A stretch of DNA of 64,000 nt from Actinomadura oligospora ATCC 43269 (GTDB taxonomy: Bacteria; Actinomycetota; Actinomycetes; Streptosporangiales; Streptosporangiaceae): the NCBI RefSeq assembly GCF_000518265.1, contig NZ_JADG01000020.1, forward strand, positions 106,312-170,311, given 5' to 3'. Numbering within the stretch: position 1 is the first letter of the stretch; each line of letters opens with the position of its first letter. A model generated the notes under the pieces. The model had not been told where the DNA came from. It was given only the letters and a program-made list of their open reading frames with translations, and did not search any database. This document shows, piece after piece, positions 16,007 to 24,222 of the stretch. The position numbers and the translations under genes were made by a program.

Positions 16007-17758
16007 ATGCCCGCCGTCGTCATCGGACTGCTGATCCTGGTCTGGCTCGCCGTCATGTACGCCGGGTTCGTCCTGGTGTTTCCCCTGCTGTTCCCGGCGG
16101 TGGTGGCCGCCGCGGGGCTCGCCGCGTTCGGGTTGTACTACCTGCACGCCGTCCGGGCGCTGACGCCTCGGGAGCGCGGCGGCCCGTCGCCGGTCGCCGA
16201 GCCCGCGGTGTCGTACCGGACCTACCTGCTCGGGCAGGCGTGGCGCGACTGGTGGACGATCACCAGGACCGTCGTGCCGCGCGTGTACGGGACGGCGAGC
16301 CGGGCGATCACGCGGCTGACCCGGTTGCAGTTCCGCGGGTTGTGGGGGTTCTTCACGTTCCCGTTCTGGCTGGCGCTGTGCGCGGGGATCGCGGTCGCGG
16401 CCGTCCCGGCGGCGGTGTTCGGGCTGGCGCTGACCGTCCTGTACGGGCTGGTCGCGGCGGTCGGGCTCGCGGCGTGGTCGGTGTGCGTGCTGGCGCTGGC
16501 GGCGGTCGAGCGCGGGTTCATGGTCTACGGGCGGATCCTGCAGACCTGCCCGCATCCGTTCTGTTACGAGCGGATCGCGCTGCCGGTGTACGCGTGTCCG
16601 GGATGCGGGGCGCGGCATCCGCGCCTGACGCCGAGCGCGGCGGGCGCGTTCCGGCACGTGTGCAAGTGCGGGACGCGGCTGCCGACGACCGTCCCGCTGG
16701 GCCGGTTCCGGCTCGCGGCGTACTGCCCGCACTGTGAGGGACGGCTGCCCGAGCGCATCGGCCGCGTCCGGATCGAGCCGCTGCCGTTCGTCGGCGGGCC
16801 CGCCGCCGGGAAGACCACGTTCATGGTGCTCGGCATCCGGGCGCTGCACACGCGTGCGCGCGCGGCGCACGGGCGGCTGGCGTTCGTCGAGCGGCGGCAC
16901 GCCGAGGCGTACGCGGCGATGGTGCAGGTGTTCAACTCGGGTGGACGGCCCGCCAAGACCGGCCCCGAGCTGCCGCTCGCGACGATGCTGGACATCGAGC
17001 TGCCCGGCCGCGTCCGCCGCATCCTGTACCTGTTCGACCCGGCGGGCGAGCACTACACGGGCGCGACCGAGGTGGAGTCGCTGCGCTACCTGGACCACGG
17101 CGAGGCGCTGCTGTTCGTGGTCGACCCGTTCGCGCTGCCGTACGTCCGGCACTCGCTGGGCGAGTCGGAGCTGCACCTGATCGAGGAGTCGGCGGGAACG
17201 TCGGAGGAGGATCCGGCCGACACGCTGCAACGCGTCCTGAACGAGCTGCGCACCCGTCCGGACCGGGGCCGCCAGAAGCGGATCGGGGTGATCGTCACCA
17301 AGCTGGACCTGCTGGTCAAGACCGAGGTCGGCCGGGACGTCACCGAGGCCGGGCTGCGCGACTGGCTGGCCGGGGTCGGGCTCGGCAACTCGGTGCGGTC
17401 GCTGGAGCAGGTCGCGGCCGAGGTCCGGTTCTTCGGGTCGGGGCTGTCGACCGCCCCGGGCGAGGTCGCGGACCTGCTGCTGTGGGCGTCGGGGCTGGCG
17501 TCCGCGACACCGCCCGCGCCGGTCACCGCCGCGCCGTCCCCGGACGTGATCGACGAGGTGCCCGGGACGTCGCCGATGCGCGCGCCGTGGCCGGTGCGCG
17601 GACGCGACCCGGCGCTGGTCCCGCTGGGATACCAGGTGGGCCGCTGGTCGGTGCTCGGCGGGCTCTCGGCGGCGGGCCTGGCGCTGCTCGCCGCGGTCGG
17701 CACGGCGGCGGTGCTGATGCTGGACTCGGCGAAGATCCACTTCCTGCTGCCGTTCTGA
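16007..17758 (+). CDS. Membrane-anchored zinc-ribbon GTPase (double-GTPase system, membrane partner)
   Basis: The 583-aa protein has two N-terminal hydrophobic segments (about 3-47), two or three more around 110-170, then four Cys pairs (CPHPFC, CPGC, CKC, CPHC at about 180-245) as zinc ribbons. The GTPase domain has G1 GGPAAGKTT at 263-271, G3 DPAGE at 344-348 (Pro replaces the usual Thr/x) and G4 TKLD at 431-434. A final hydrophobic helix lies near 545-570. It would hold the switch complex at the inner face of the membrane. It starts 4 bp after the GAP1-like gene, so translation is likely coupled. Confidence 0.83.
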   Translation: MPAVVIGLLILVWLAVMYAGFVLVFPLLFPAVVAAAGLAAFGLYYLHAVRALTPRERGGPSPVAEPAVSYRTYLLGQAWRDWWTITRTVVPRVYGTASRAITRLTRLQFRGLWGFFTFPFWLALCAGIAVAAVPAAVFGLALTVLYGLVAAVGLAAWSVCVLALAAVERGFMVYGRILQTCPHPFCYERIALPVYACPGCGARHPRLTPSAAGAFRHVCKCGTRLPTTVPLGRFRLAAYCPHCEGRLPERIGRVRIEPLPFVGGPAAGKTTFMVLGIRALHTRARAAHGRLAFVERRHAEAYAAMVQVFNSGGRPAKTGPELPLATMLDIELPGRVRRILYLFDPAGEHYTGATEVESLRYLDHGEALLFVVDPFALPYVRHSLGESELHLIEESAGTSEEDPADTLQRVLNELRTRPDRGRQKRIGVIVTKLDLLVKTEVGRDVTEAGLRDWLAGVGLGNSVRSLEQVAAEVRFFGSGLSTAPGEVADLLLWASGLASATPPAPVTAAPSPDVIDEVPGTSPMRAPWPVRGRDPALVPLGYQVGRWSVLGGLSAAGLALLAAVGTAAVLMLDSAKIHFLLPF

Positions 17759-17888
17759 CCGGTCCGGGGGGACGAACCGGCCCGGCTCATGCCGAGTCGG
17801 GCGCGCGGTGAACTCGATCTCGGGACGCGGAGTCCCAACGGGCCAGAGGGGACGCGACAGGGGCGTCCCCCGGCGATGGGGGCGCGCG

Positions 17889-18278
17889 ATGCCCGAGGGC
17901 CGGCCGCAGGGGATCCCGGGGAGGACGACGCTGCTGCTCGGCGGCGGCGCGACGGCCGCGGCCGGGCTGGTGCTCGGCCTGACGCTGCTGGTGGGCGGCG
18001 GGCCGGGCGGGGACGGTCCCGGCGGGCCGGCCACGCCGGTCACCTCCGCCCAGGTCGGACGGGCGGACGGCCGGGTCACGGTGCCGCCGGTGGCGGGGCT
18101 CGGCGCGGAGGCCGCGACGGCCCGGCTGGCCGAGCGGCACCTCCCGGTGGGCGCGGTGATCAGGGTCCCGTCGTCCCGGCCGTCCGGCAGGGTGGTGCGC
18201 AGCTACCCCGGGGACGGCACGGCGCTGGCCGAGGGCGAGCCGGTCACCCTCTACGTGTCCGCCGGAATGGGCGGTTGA
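17889..18278 (+). CDS. Single-pass membrane protein with one PASTA domain
   Basis: The 129-aa protein has a short cytoplasmic tail, a membrane helix at about residues 14-37 and one extracytoplasmic PASTA repeat at about 63-126, with the typical V-P-x-V-x-G start, GxVxRSxPGxG middle and GEPVTLYVSAG end. PASTA domains bind peptidoglycan fragments or beta-lactams, usually as repeats on Ser/Thr kinases; here there is no kinase domain. ATG 17889 is preceded by GGGGGC; an in-frame GTG or ATG further up is possible. It follows the membrane GTPase by 130 bp and could report cell-wall state to that complex, which is inference. Confidence 0.7.
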   Translation: MPEGRPQGIPGRTTLLLGGGATAAAGLVLGLTLLVGGGPGGDGPGGPATPVTSAQVGRADGRVTVPPVAGLGAEAATARLAERHLPVGAVIRVPSSRPSGRVVRSYPGDGTALAEGEPVTLYVSAGMGG

Positions 18279-18367
18279 GCCGCCCGCGGGCCACCGTCCA
18301 CCAGGGATGATCACGTGACGTGACGGGAACCACACGCGTCCCGGCATAACCAGGGACGGCGCTGCGT

Positions 18368-18389
18368 TAGGTTGGTTGAACTTTCAACC
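18368..18389 (+). promoter_or_regulatory. -10 box TAGGTT with overlapping perfect operator
   Basis: TAGGTT (18368-18373) is directly followed by GGTTGAA-CT-TTCAACC (18374-18389), a perfect 7+2+7 dyad covering the expected transcription start of the nitroreductase gene. A MarR- or HxlR-type repressor would fit; none is encoded next to it. Confidence 0.65.
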
Positions 18390-18414
18390 GTTAGCAGCGA
18401 GAAAGGCTTTCGCG

Positions 18415-19038
18415 ATGACCGCCCTGCACCCCGACGTCCGGCCCACCGACACGCTCGCGCTCGACGCGACCGCCCAGGACCTGCTGTTCCGCGAGGCCCG
18501 CACCGCCAACACCTTCGACGCCGAGCCGGTGTCCGACGAGCAGCTCCAGGCGATCTACGACCTGGTCAAGTTCGGGCCGACCGCGATGAACAGCCAGCCG
18601 ATGCGGCTGGTGGCCGTCCGCACGCCGGAGGCCCGCGAGCGCCTGGTCCGGCACATGTCGGAGGGCAACCGGCCGAAGACGGCGACCGCGCCGCTCACGC
18701 TGATCGTCGCCGCCGACACCGGCTTCCACGAGCACCTGCCGACCGTGTTCCCGCACGCCCCGGGCGCGCGCGACGCCATGGAGGCCAACCCGGGCCGCGC
18801 GGGCATGGCGACGTTCAACACCGCCCTCCAGCTCGGCTACCTCATCGTCGGCATCCGCGCGGCGGGCCTCGCCGCGGGCCCGATGACCGGCTTCGACGCC
18901 GAGGGCGTCCGCGCCGAGTTCCTCAAGGGCACCGGCCACGAGGTGGTCGCCGTCGTCAACGTGGGCAGGCCCGGCCCGGACGCCTGGTTCCCGCGCAACC
19001 CGCGCCTCGGATACGACCAGATCGTGACCGAGGTCTGA
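18415..19038 (+). CDS. rutE: Malonic semialdehyde reductase-like nitroreductase
   Basis: The 207-aa FMN protein of the nitroreductase superfamily closely follows RutE in layout: LLFREARTANTFDAEPVSDE at the N-terminus, the FGPTAMNSQPMRLV flavin-contact segment, and GYLIVGIRAAGLAAGPMTGFD in the C-terminal half. RutE reduces malonic semialdehyde from pyrimidine breakdown to 3-hydroxypropionate; relatives reduce quinones or nitro compounds. No other rut genes are present, so a detoxifying role is equally possible. ATG 18415 has GAGAAAGG upstream. The perfect operator at the transcription start implies single-gene, inducer-controlled expression. Confidence 0.8.
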   Translation: MTALHPDVRPTDTLALDATAQDLLFREARTANTFDAEPVSDEQLQAIYDLVKFGPTAMNSQPMRLVAVRTPEARERLVRHMSEGNRPKTATAPLTLIVAADTGFHEHLPTVFPHAPGARDAMEANPGRAGMATFNTALQLGYLIVGIRAAGLAAGPMTGFDAEGVRAEFLKGTGHEVVAVVNVGRPGPDAWFPRNPRLGYDQIVTEV

Positions 19039-19078
19039 CCGGCGGGCGCCTACGTCCCGGACATGTCAGGCCCGTCCG

Positions 19079-19107
19079 TTGACGGTCTCCACCGGACGTC
19101 CTAGGTT
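19079..19107 (+). promoter_or_regulatory. Consensus-like promoter TTGACG-17-TAGGTT
   Basis: TTGACG (19079-19084) and TAGGTT (19102-19107) are 17 bp apart, an ideal housekeeping sigma (HrdB-type) promoter. The start point would be near 19114, leaving a leader of about 65 nt before the phosphotriesterase-family gene. Confidence 0.75.
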
Positions 19108-19119
19108 GCGAGGGACCGA

Positions 19120-19155
19120 CCGGCCGGACGTGCTCCGGCACCCCCGGCCGGACGT
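19120..19155. repeat. 12-bp direct repeat in the leader of the phosphotriesterase-family gene
   Basis: CCGGCCGGACGT occurs at 19120-19131 and 19144-19155, 24 bp start to start, just downstream of the promoter at 19079. A regulator binding site on one DNA face or an RNA structure are both possible. Confidence 0.45.
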
Positions 19156-19179
19156 CCACCCAGGACGCCGGGAGGCCCC

Positions 19180-20163
19180 ATGCCCGCCGTGGAGACCGTG
19201 CGCGGCCCGGTCGACGTCGCCGACCTCGGCCGGACGTACATGCACGAGCACGTCTTCGTCCTGGACGACTACCACCAGCGCAACTACGGCGCCGGGGACT
19301 GGTGGGACGAGGAGGAGCGGGTCGCCGACGCGGTCGCCAAGCTGACCGCGCTCACCGAGAGCGGGGTCACCGCGATCGCCGACCCGACGGTGTGGGGACT
19401 CGGCCGGTACATCCCGCGCATCCAGCGGATCGCCGACCTGGTCCCCGGGCTGCGCATCATCGTCGCGACCGGGCTCTACACCTACGCCGACCTGCCGTTC
19501 CCGCTGCACTACCGGGGGCCGGGCACGATCCTCGGCGGGCCCGATCCGCTCGTCGCCGACTTCGTCCGCGACCTCACCGAGGGCATCGCGGACACCGGCG
19601 TGAGGGCCGCCTTCCTCAAGTGCGCGGTGGACGAGCCCGGACTCACGCCCGGCGTCGAGCGGGTGCTGCGGGCGGTCGCCGCCGCGCACCGCGAGACGGG
19701 CGCGCCCGTGACCGTCCACACGCACAGCCCGTCCCGCAGCGGACGCGGCGCGCTCGACCTGCTGGGCAAGGAGGGCGTGGACCCCGCGCGGGTCGTCGTC
19801 GGCCACGCGGGGGACAGCAACGACCTCGACTACCTGATGGAGCTGGCCGACACCGGGGCGATCCTCGGCATGGACCGGTTCGGCCTGGACACCTACAACC
19901 CGACGCCCGACCGGGTCGCCACCATCGCCGCCCTGTGCGCCCGCGGGTACGCCGACCGGATGGTGCTCAGCCACGACGCGTCCTGTTACATCGACTGGTT
20001 CGGGCCGGACCCCGAGGCGCTGCGTCCCGTCCTGCCGAACTGGCACTACGGGCACCTCACCGACGACGTGCTGCCCGCGCTGCGCGAGGCCGGGGTGACC
20101 GGCGAGCAGATCGACCTGATGCTCGTCGCCAACCCGCGCCGCTACTTCACCTCCGCCTCCTGA
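19180..20163 (+). CDS. Phosphotriesterase-family metal-dependent hydrolase
   Basis: The 327-aa TIM-barrel amidohydrolase has all the metal-site elements of the PTE/PHP (resiniferatoxin-binding/lactonase-like) family: MHEH at residues 21-24, the bridging, normally carboxylated lysine in FLKCAVD, the HTHS strand, GHAGD and SHDA. These two-metal enzymes hydrolyse lactones, phosphotriesters or organophosphates; the natural activity here is most likely a lactonase or ester hydrolase. The protein is cytoplasmic. It has its own strong promoter at 19079 and a terminator-like stem at 20188, so it is a single-gene unit. Confidence 0.9.
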   Translation: MPAVETVRGPVDVADLGRTYMHEHVFVLDDYHQRNYGAGDWWDEEERVADAVAKLTALTESGVTAIADPTVWGLGRYIPRIQRIADLVPGLRIIVATGLYTYADLPFPLHYRGPGTILGGPDPLVADFVRDLTEGIADTGVRAAFLKCAVDEPGLTPGVERVLRAVAAAHRETGAPVTVHTHSPSRSGRGALDLLGKEGVDPARVVVGHAGDSNDLDYLMELADTGAILGMDRFGLDTYNPTPDRVATIAALCARGYADRMVLSHDASCYIDWFGPDPEALRPVLPNWHYGHLTDDVLPALREAGVTGEQIDLMLVANPRRYFTSAS

Positions 20164-20187
20164 GTCCCGCGGGTACGCGCCGGGGAC

Positions 20188-20209
20188 GGCCGGATCCGGT
20201 GATCCGGCC
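20188..20209 (+). terminator. Hairpin after the phosphotriesterase-family gene
   Basis: GGCCGGAT-CCGGTG-ATCCGGCC forms a perfect 8-bp stem with a 6-nt loop, followed by CTCCTT. It starts 25 bp after the stop codon. Confidence 0.6.
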
Positions 20210-20332
20210 CTCCTTGTCACGCCATCCCGAACATTTCCGCTTCGCGGTGCGTTTCATGAAGTAGAGCCGCCGAGGTGTGAACGGGACGCAGCGGGTATCC
20301 CGTCCGCGTCCGCGCGGCGCGGAGGAGGCCTG

Positions 20333-21481
20333 ATGCACCCTGTCCCGGACCGCGACGTCCCCGAGTCCGGCGGCTCCCGCTCGGCCGCGGGCTGGCTCGT
20401 GCTGCTGGCGCTCGCCGGTCTCGCGGCCTTCCTGCTGATCAGGCCGATCCTGGCGGGTCCGGCAAGCGGTCTGTCAGCGGTCGGAGGGTCCTCCTCGCCG
20501 TTCGCGGTGCACCGGCCCGTCGGGGGCGTGCGCGGCGGCGGCATCGTCAACGTCGACACCGAGCTCGGCTACCGCGGCACGCTCGCCGCGGGCACCGGCA
20601 TCATCCTGGACCGCACCGGCCTGGTGCTCACCAACAACCACGTCATCCAGGGCGCGACCTCGATCAAGGCGACCGACACCCGCACCCGCAAGAGCTACAC
20701 CGCGCGCGTGGTCGGCTACGACAAGTCGAACGACGTCGCGGTCATCCGGCTGTCCGGGGCGAAGGACGTGGGGCTGAAGCCCGCCGCGTTCGGCGACTCG
20801 GGCAAGGTCGCCGAGGGCGACGCGGTCACGGCGAAGGGCAACGCGGGCGGCAAGGGCGGCGCGCCGAAGGTCGCCCACGGCAAGGTCACGGCGCTGGACC
20901 AGGCGGTCGTCGCGAAGGACGACTCCGACGGGTCGTCCGAGAAGCTGTCCGGGCTGATCGAGACGGACGCGGCGATCAAGCCCGGCGACTCGGGCGGGCC
21001 GCTGTTCAACGCCTCAGGCGAGGTGGTCGGCATGGACACCGCCGCGTCCGCCGGGTTCACGATGGCCAAGAAGGACAGCGGGCGCGGGTTCGCCATCCCG
21101 ATCAACCGGGCGCTGGCGATCGCCGAGCAGATCCGGTCCGGGCAGGACTCCCCCAAGGTGCACATCGGCCAGACCGCGATGCTCGGCGTCCAGGTCCGCG
21201 CGGCCGACGCCGCGCAGGGCGCGGGCGGCGGGCAGGGCGGCAGGCAGGGCGGCGGCGCGCTGGTGGCGTCCACGCTGCCCGACTCCCCGGCCGAGCGGCT
21301 GAACGTCCCCGTCGACGCGGTGATCACCGCGCTGGACGGCACGCCGGTCGACTCCCCGACCACGCTCACCGACCTCCTGCTGCTCCACCACCCCGGCGAC
21401 ACGGTCGCGCTCACCTACCGGACACCGGGCGGCCAGGCCGTCACCCAGCGGGTCGAACTCGCCTCCGGCCCGCCGCAGTGA
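20333..21481 (+). CDS. Membrane-anchored HtrA-like (S1C) serine protease with PDZ domain
   Basis: The 382-aa protein has one N-terminal membrane helix (about residues 19-41), an extracytoplasmic trypsin-like domain with the triad His in LTNNHVI, Asp in KSNDVAVI and Ser in PGDSGGP, and a C-terminal PDZ domain (about 285-380, including LLLHHPGDTVALTYRT). A Gly/Gln-rich stretch interrupts the PDZ start. Such proteases degrade misfolded envelope proteins or cleave regulators. ATG 20333 has GGAGGAGG upstream. No sigma/anti-sigma genes are adjacent. All catalytic residues are present, so it is probably active. Confidence 0.92.
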   Translation: MHPVPDRDVPESGGSRSAAGWLVLLALAGLAAFLLIRPILAGPASGLSAVGGSSSPFAVHRPVGGVRGGGIVNVDTELGYRGTLAAGTGIILDRTGLVLTNNHVIQGATSIKATDTRTRKSYTARVVGYDKSNDVAVIRLSGAKDVGLKPAAFGDSGKVAEGDAVTAKGNAGGKGGAPKVAHGKVTALDQAVVAKDDSDGSSEKLSGLIETDAAIKPGDSGGPLFNASGEVVGMDTAASAGFTMAKKDSGRGFAIPINRALAIAEQIRSGQDSPKVHIGQTAMLGVQVRAADAAQGAGGGQGGRQGGGALVASTLPDSPAERLNVPVDAVITALDGTPVDSPTTLTDLLLLHHPGDTVALTYRTPGGQAVTQRVELASGPPQ

Positions 21482-21547
21482 TCCGCTCGCGCCGGACGGC
21501 GCGGGCACGGGCGACGGCGAACCGGTAATCGAGTCGTCACGAAAGGT

Positions 21548-21565
21548 GCCGACCGGCGTAGGATG
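21548..21565 (+). promoter_or_regulatory. Promoter-like block shared by both STAND ATPase genes
   Basis: GCCGACCGGCGTAGGATG here corresponds to GCCGACGGCGTACGATG at 26743-26759. Each ends in a TANGAT -10-like hexamer. The distance to the gene start is 350 bp here and 142 bp for the paralog. Confidence 0.4.
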
Positions 21566-21646
21566 GCCGGGTCCCGTCCGCGCCGGTCTGCCCACCGGTC
21601 CGCTGGGCCGGTCCACCCTTCTGGTCCGCCTGCGCCGGTTCGTCCG

Positions 21647-21814
21647 CCGGTCCGTCCGTCCCGGTTCGCCCGTCCCGGTTCGCCTGTGCCGGTCGGCCCG
21701 TGCCGGTCGGCCCGTGCCGGTCCGTCCGTGCCGGTCCGTCCGTGCCGGTCCGTCCGTGCCGGTCCGTCCGTGCCGGTCCGTCCGTGCCGGTCCGTCCGTG
21801 CTGGTCCGTCCGTG
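21647..21814. repeat. Tandem array, 12 copies of a 14-bp unit
   Basis: Twelve head-to-tail 14-mers fill 168 bp. Six are identical (CCGGTCCGTCCGTG, 21717-21800); the first four and the last differ at one to four positions (for example CCGGTCGGCCCGTG twice), so the array is homogenised in its centre. Three units equal 42 bp, which keeps antisense frames open; no protein is inferred from that. It lies in the leader of the STAND ATPase gene. Confidence 0.9.
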
Positions 21815-21913
21815 CTCCGCTTTGAGAGTCCGCCGGTCAGGTCCTCGTGGAGGGGAACGTCGCGTTCCGCACGCACGAATCCCCCGAACCCGACTCGATA
21901 GCCGAGGCCAGCG

Positions 21914-24079
21914 GTGGCGAGTTCGCAAGGACGGCCGGGCAACCTGCCCGCCGAGTCGACCAGCTTCGTCGGCCGCCGGGCCGAGCTGGACCAGGTGCTG
22001 CGCGCGCTGGAGCGGGCCCGCCTGGTGACCCTGCTCGGGCCGGGCGGGGTCGGCAAGACCCGGCTCGCGCTCCGCGCCGCCGACCGGGCCCGGCCGCTGT
22101 TCCCCGACGGGGTGTGGCTGGTGGAGCTGTCCGGCGTGCGCGCGCCCGAGTCGCTGCCGCGCGTGATCGCCGAGACCCTCCGGCTGCCCGGCCGCCACGT
22201 GGACGACCCGGCCGGGTTCCTCGCCGACCGGCTCGCGGCGCGCGAGCTGCTGCTCGTCCTCGACACCTGCGAGCATCTCGTGCACGCGAGCGCGATGCTG
22301 GCCGAGCGGCTGCTGACGGCCGCGCCCGGCCTGCGCGTCCTCACCACGAGCCGCGAGTCGCTGAACATCGTCGCCGAACACCTCGTGCCCGTCCCGCCGC
22401 TGCCGGTGCCCCGCCCCCGGGACGGCTCGGACCCGACGGTCCCCGGCGCGGCGGACGGCGCGGCCGACGACGAGATGGCGGCCTGCGACTCGGTCACGCT
22501 GTTCGCCGAGCGGGCGGGCGCCAGCAGCCCCGGCTTCGCCGTCGCGCCCGGCAACCGGGCCGCGGTCCGCCTGCTCTGCCGCCGCCTGGAGGGCATCCCG
22601 CTGGCGCTGGAGCTGGCGGCCGTCCGGCTGCGCGCGATGCCGGTCGAGGAGATCGTGGAGCGGCTGTCGGACCGGTTCCGCGTGCTCGGCGGGACGTACG
22701 GCGCGTCCCGGACGGGCGGGCACCGGCACCGGACGCTGCGCACGGCGATCACCTGGAGCCACGACCTGTGCATGCCCGCCGAGCGGATGCTGTGGGCGCG
22801 GCTGTCGGTGTTCCCCGGCGGCTTCGACCTCGCCGCCGCCGAGGCCGTCTGCACCGACGATCACCTTCCCGTGGACGAGCTGGTGGACGTCCTGACCATG
22901 CTGGTCGACAAGTCCGTGGTGCGGTTCGACCCGGCCGCCGGACGCTACCGGATGCTCGACACCCTCAGCGAGTACGGCGCGGAGCGGCTCGACGAGGCCG
23001 GGGAGACCGCGCTGCTGCGCCGCCGCCACCGCGACCACTTCGGCGCGCTCGCCGGGCGGGCCGCGCGCGAGCACCTCGGCCCGCGCCAGGCCTGGTGGAC
23101 GCGCCGCCTGCGGGACGAGGCGGGGAACCTGCGCGCGGCGCTGGAATGGTCGCTGACCACACCCGGCGAGGAGGCCGCGGGCCTGCGGCTGTCGGTCGCG
23201 CTGTTCGACCACTGGTTCCTGACGAGCCGGGTCGGCGAGGCCCGCGGCCGGTACCGGCAGGCCCTCGCGTCCACCACGCCCGACCTGCCCGAACGCGGTC
23301 GCGCACAGTACGCGAAGGGCATGTTCACGCTGCTCCAGGGCGATCTGGCCGCCGCCGGGGCCCTTCTGGACGACGCGGTCGCGTCCGCCGACGCGTCCGG
23401 CGATGCCGATCTTCGGGCCCACGCCGTCCAGGGCCTGGGACGGCTGCGGCAGCACTCGGGCGACCCGGCCGGGGCGCTGGAGCTGTTCCGGGAGGCCCAC
23501 GCGCACTACGACGCCGAGGGTTACCGGGACGTCGCGGCGCTCACCGTCCTGACCGACATGGCCTGGGCGCACGCGCTGCGCGGCGAACTGGACGAGGCCC
23601 TCGCGCTGTGCGCGCAGGCCCTGGAGATCTCCGACGGACAGGGCGAGAGCTGGTGCCGGGGCGTCGCGGTGTGGACGCGCGGCGCGTCCCGCTGGCTCGC
23701 CGGGGACACCGGCCCGGCCCTCGCGGACGCCCTGGAGAGCCTCGCGACGGGGGCCGCGTTCGATGATCTCGGCGGGGTCGCGCTGGCCTTGGACCTGCTG
23801 ACGGCCTGCGCGGCCACCGACGGCGGGTACGAGCGCGCGGCCGTGCTGGCGGGCGCGTCCGACCGGCTCCGGGAGACGCTCGGCATGCCCGCGCCGCGCG
23901 GCCCCCACTACGCCGACCTGCGTGAACGCGGCGTCTCGATCATTGCCCACTCCCTGGGCGAACCGCGCATGCGCGAGCTGCGCGCCCGCGGCCACGCGCT
24001 CCCCCTCGCCGAGATCCTCGCCTTCGCCTCCGACGCGGCCGCCGACCGCCCCGGCAACCCCCAAGCCCCCCGCCCATAA
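21914..24079 (+). CDS. STAND/NB-ARC ATPase without DNA-binding domain (LuxR/AfsR-like regulator relative)
   Basis: The 721-aa protein has a P-loop GPGGVGKT at residues 42-49, a Walker B strand (LLLVLDTCEHLV), the TSRE sensor motif, and a C-terminal run of TPR-like helices from about residue 400. This is the architecture of AfsR/MalT-type STAND switches. Unlike its paralog at 26900, it ends after the TPR region with no LuxR helix-turn-helix, so it cannot bind DNA in the usual way and may act through a partner. GTG 21914 is the start; no strong ribosome site is visible. A tandem repeat array and a shared promoter-like block lie upstream. Confidence 0.88.
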   Translation: MASSQGRPGNLPAESTSFVGRRAELDQVLRALERARLVTLLGPGGVGKTRLALRAADRARPLFPDGVWLVELSGVRAPESLPRVIAETLRLPGRHVDDPAGFLADRLAARELLLVLDTCEHLVHASAMLAERLLTAAPGLRVLTTSRESLNIVAEHLVPVPPLPVPRPRDGSDPTVPGAADGAADDEMAACDSVTLFAERAGASSPGFAVAPGNRAAVRLLCRRLEGIPLALELAAVRLRAMPVEEIVERLSDRFRVLGGTYGASRTGGHRHRTLRTAITWSHDLCMPAERMLWARLSVFPGGFDLAAAEAVCTDDHLPVDELVDVLTMLVDKSVVRFDPAAGRYRMLDTLSEYGAERLDEAGETALLRRRHRDHFGALAGRAAREHLGPRQAWWTRRLRDEAGNLRAALEWSLTTPGEEAAGLRLSVALFDHWFLTSRVGEARGRYRQALASTTPDLPERGRAQYAKGMFTLLQGDLAAAGALLDDAVASADASGDADLRAHAVQGLGRLRQHSGDPAGALELFREAHAHYDAEGYRDVAALTVLTDMAWAHALRGELDEALALCAQALEISDGQGESWCRGVAVWTRGASRWLAGDTGPALADALESLATGAAFDDLGGVALALDLLTACAATDGGYERAAVLAGASDRLRETLGMPAPRGPHYADLRERGVSIIAHSLGEPRMRELRARGHALPLAEILAFASDAAADRPGNPQAPRP

Positions 24080-24222
24080 GGCGTCCGGCCTGGGCGGCGG
24101 CATCCGGCGAACCCCGGCGCGGAAGGGCGTTCGGGCAGGTCGGGGGGTGGGTCGTGCTGCTTCGGGGCGAAAAGGTGCGAGAGTGGGAGGGAGCAGTTCC
24201 CGGTGGAGAATGGGTGTGGACG

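Larger units (their letters stand above)
21482..21913. other. 432-bp non-coding region with tandem array
   Basis: No gene is supported. It holds a small hairpin (CGCGCC-GGAC-GGCGCG, 21488-21503), a -10-like TAGGAT in a block shared with the second STAND gene (21548-21565) and the 14-bp tandem array at 21647-21814. The last 100 bp before GTG 21914 show no recognised signal. Confidence 0.6.

Noticed and set aside
21647..21814. CRISPR-like array
   Set aside because: Repeats are directly adjacent without spacers and only 14 bp long; no cas genes are in the window.
21014..24103. 1029-aa minus-strand open frame
   Set aside because: It is antisense to the protease and STAND genes, has Arg/Gly/Pro-rich low-complexity sequence with no family resemblance, and crosses the 14-bp array. 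High GC keeps such frames open.
24080..24222. Molybdenum-cofactor riboswitch before the molybdoenzyme gene
   Set aside because: The short GC-rich leader shows no recognisable Moco-riboswitch core.
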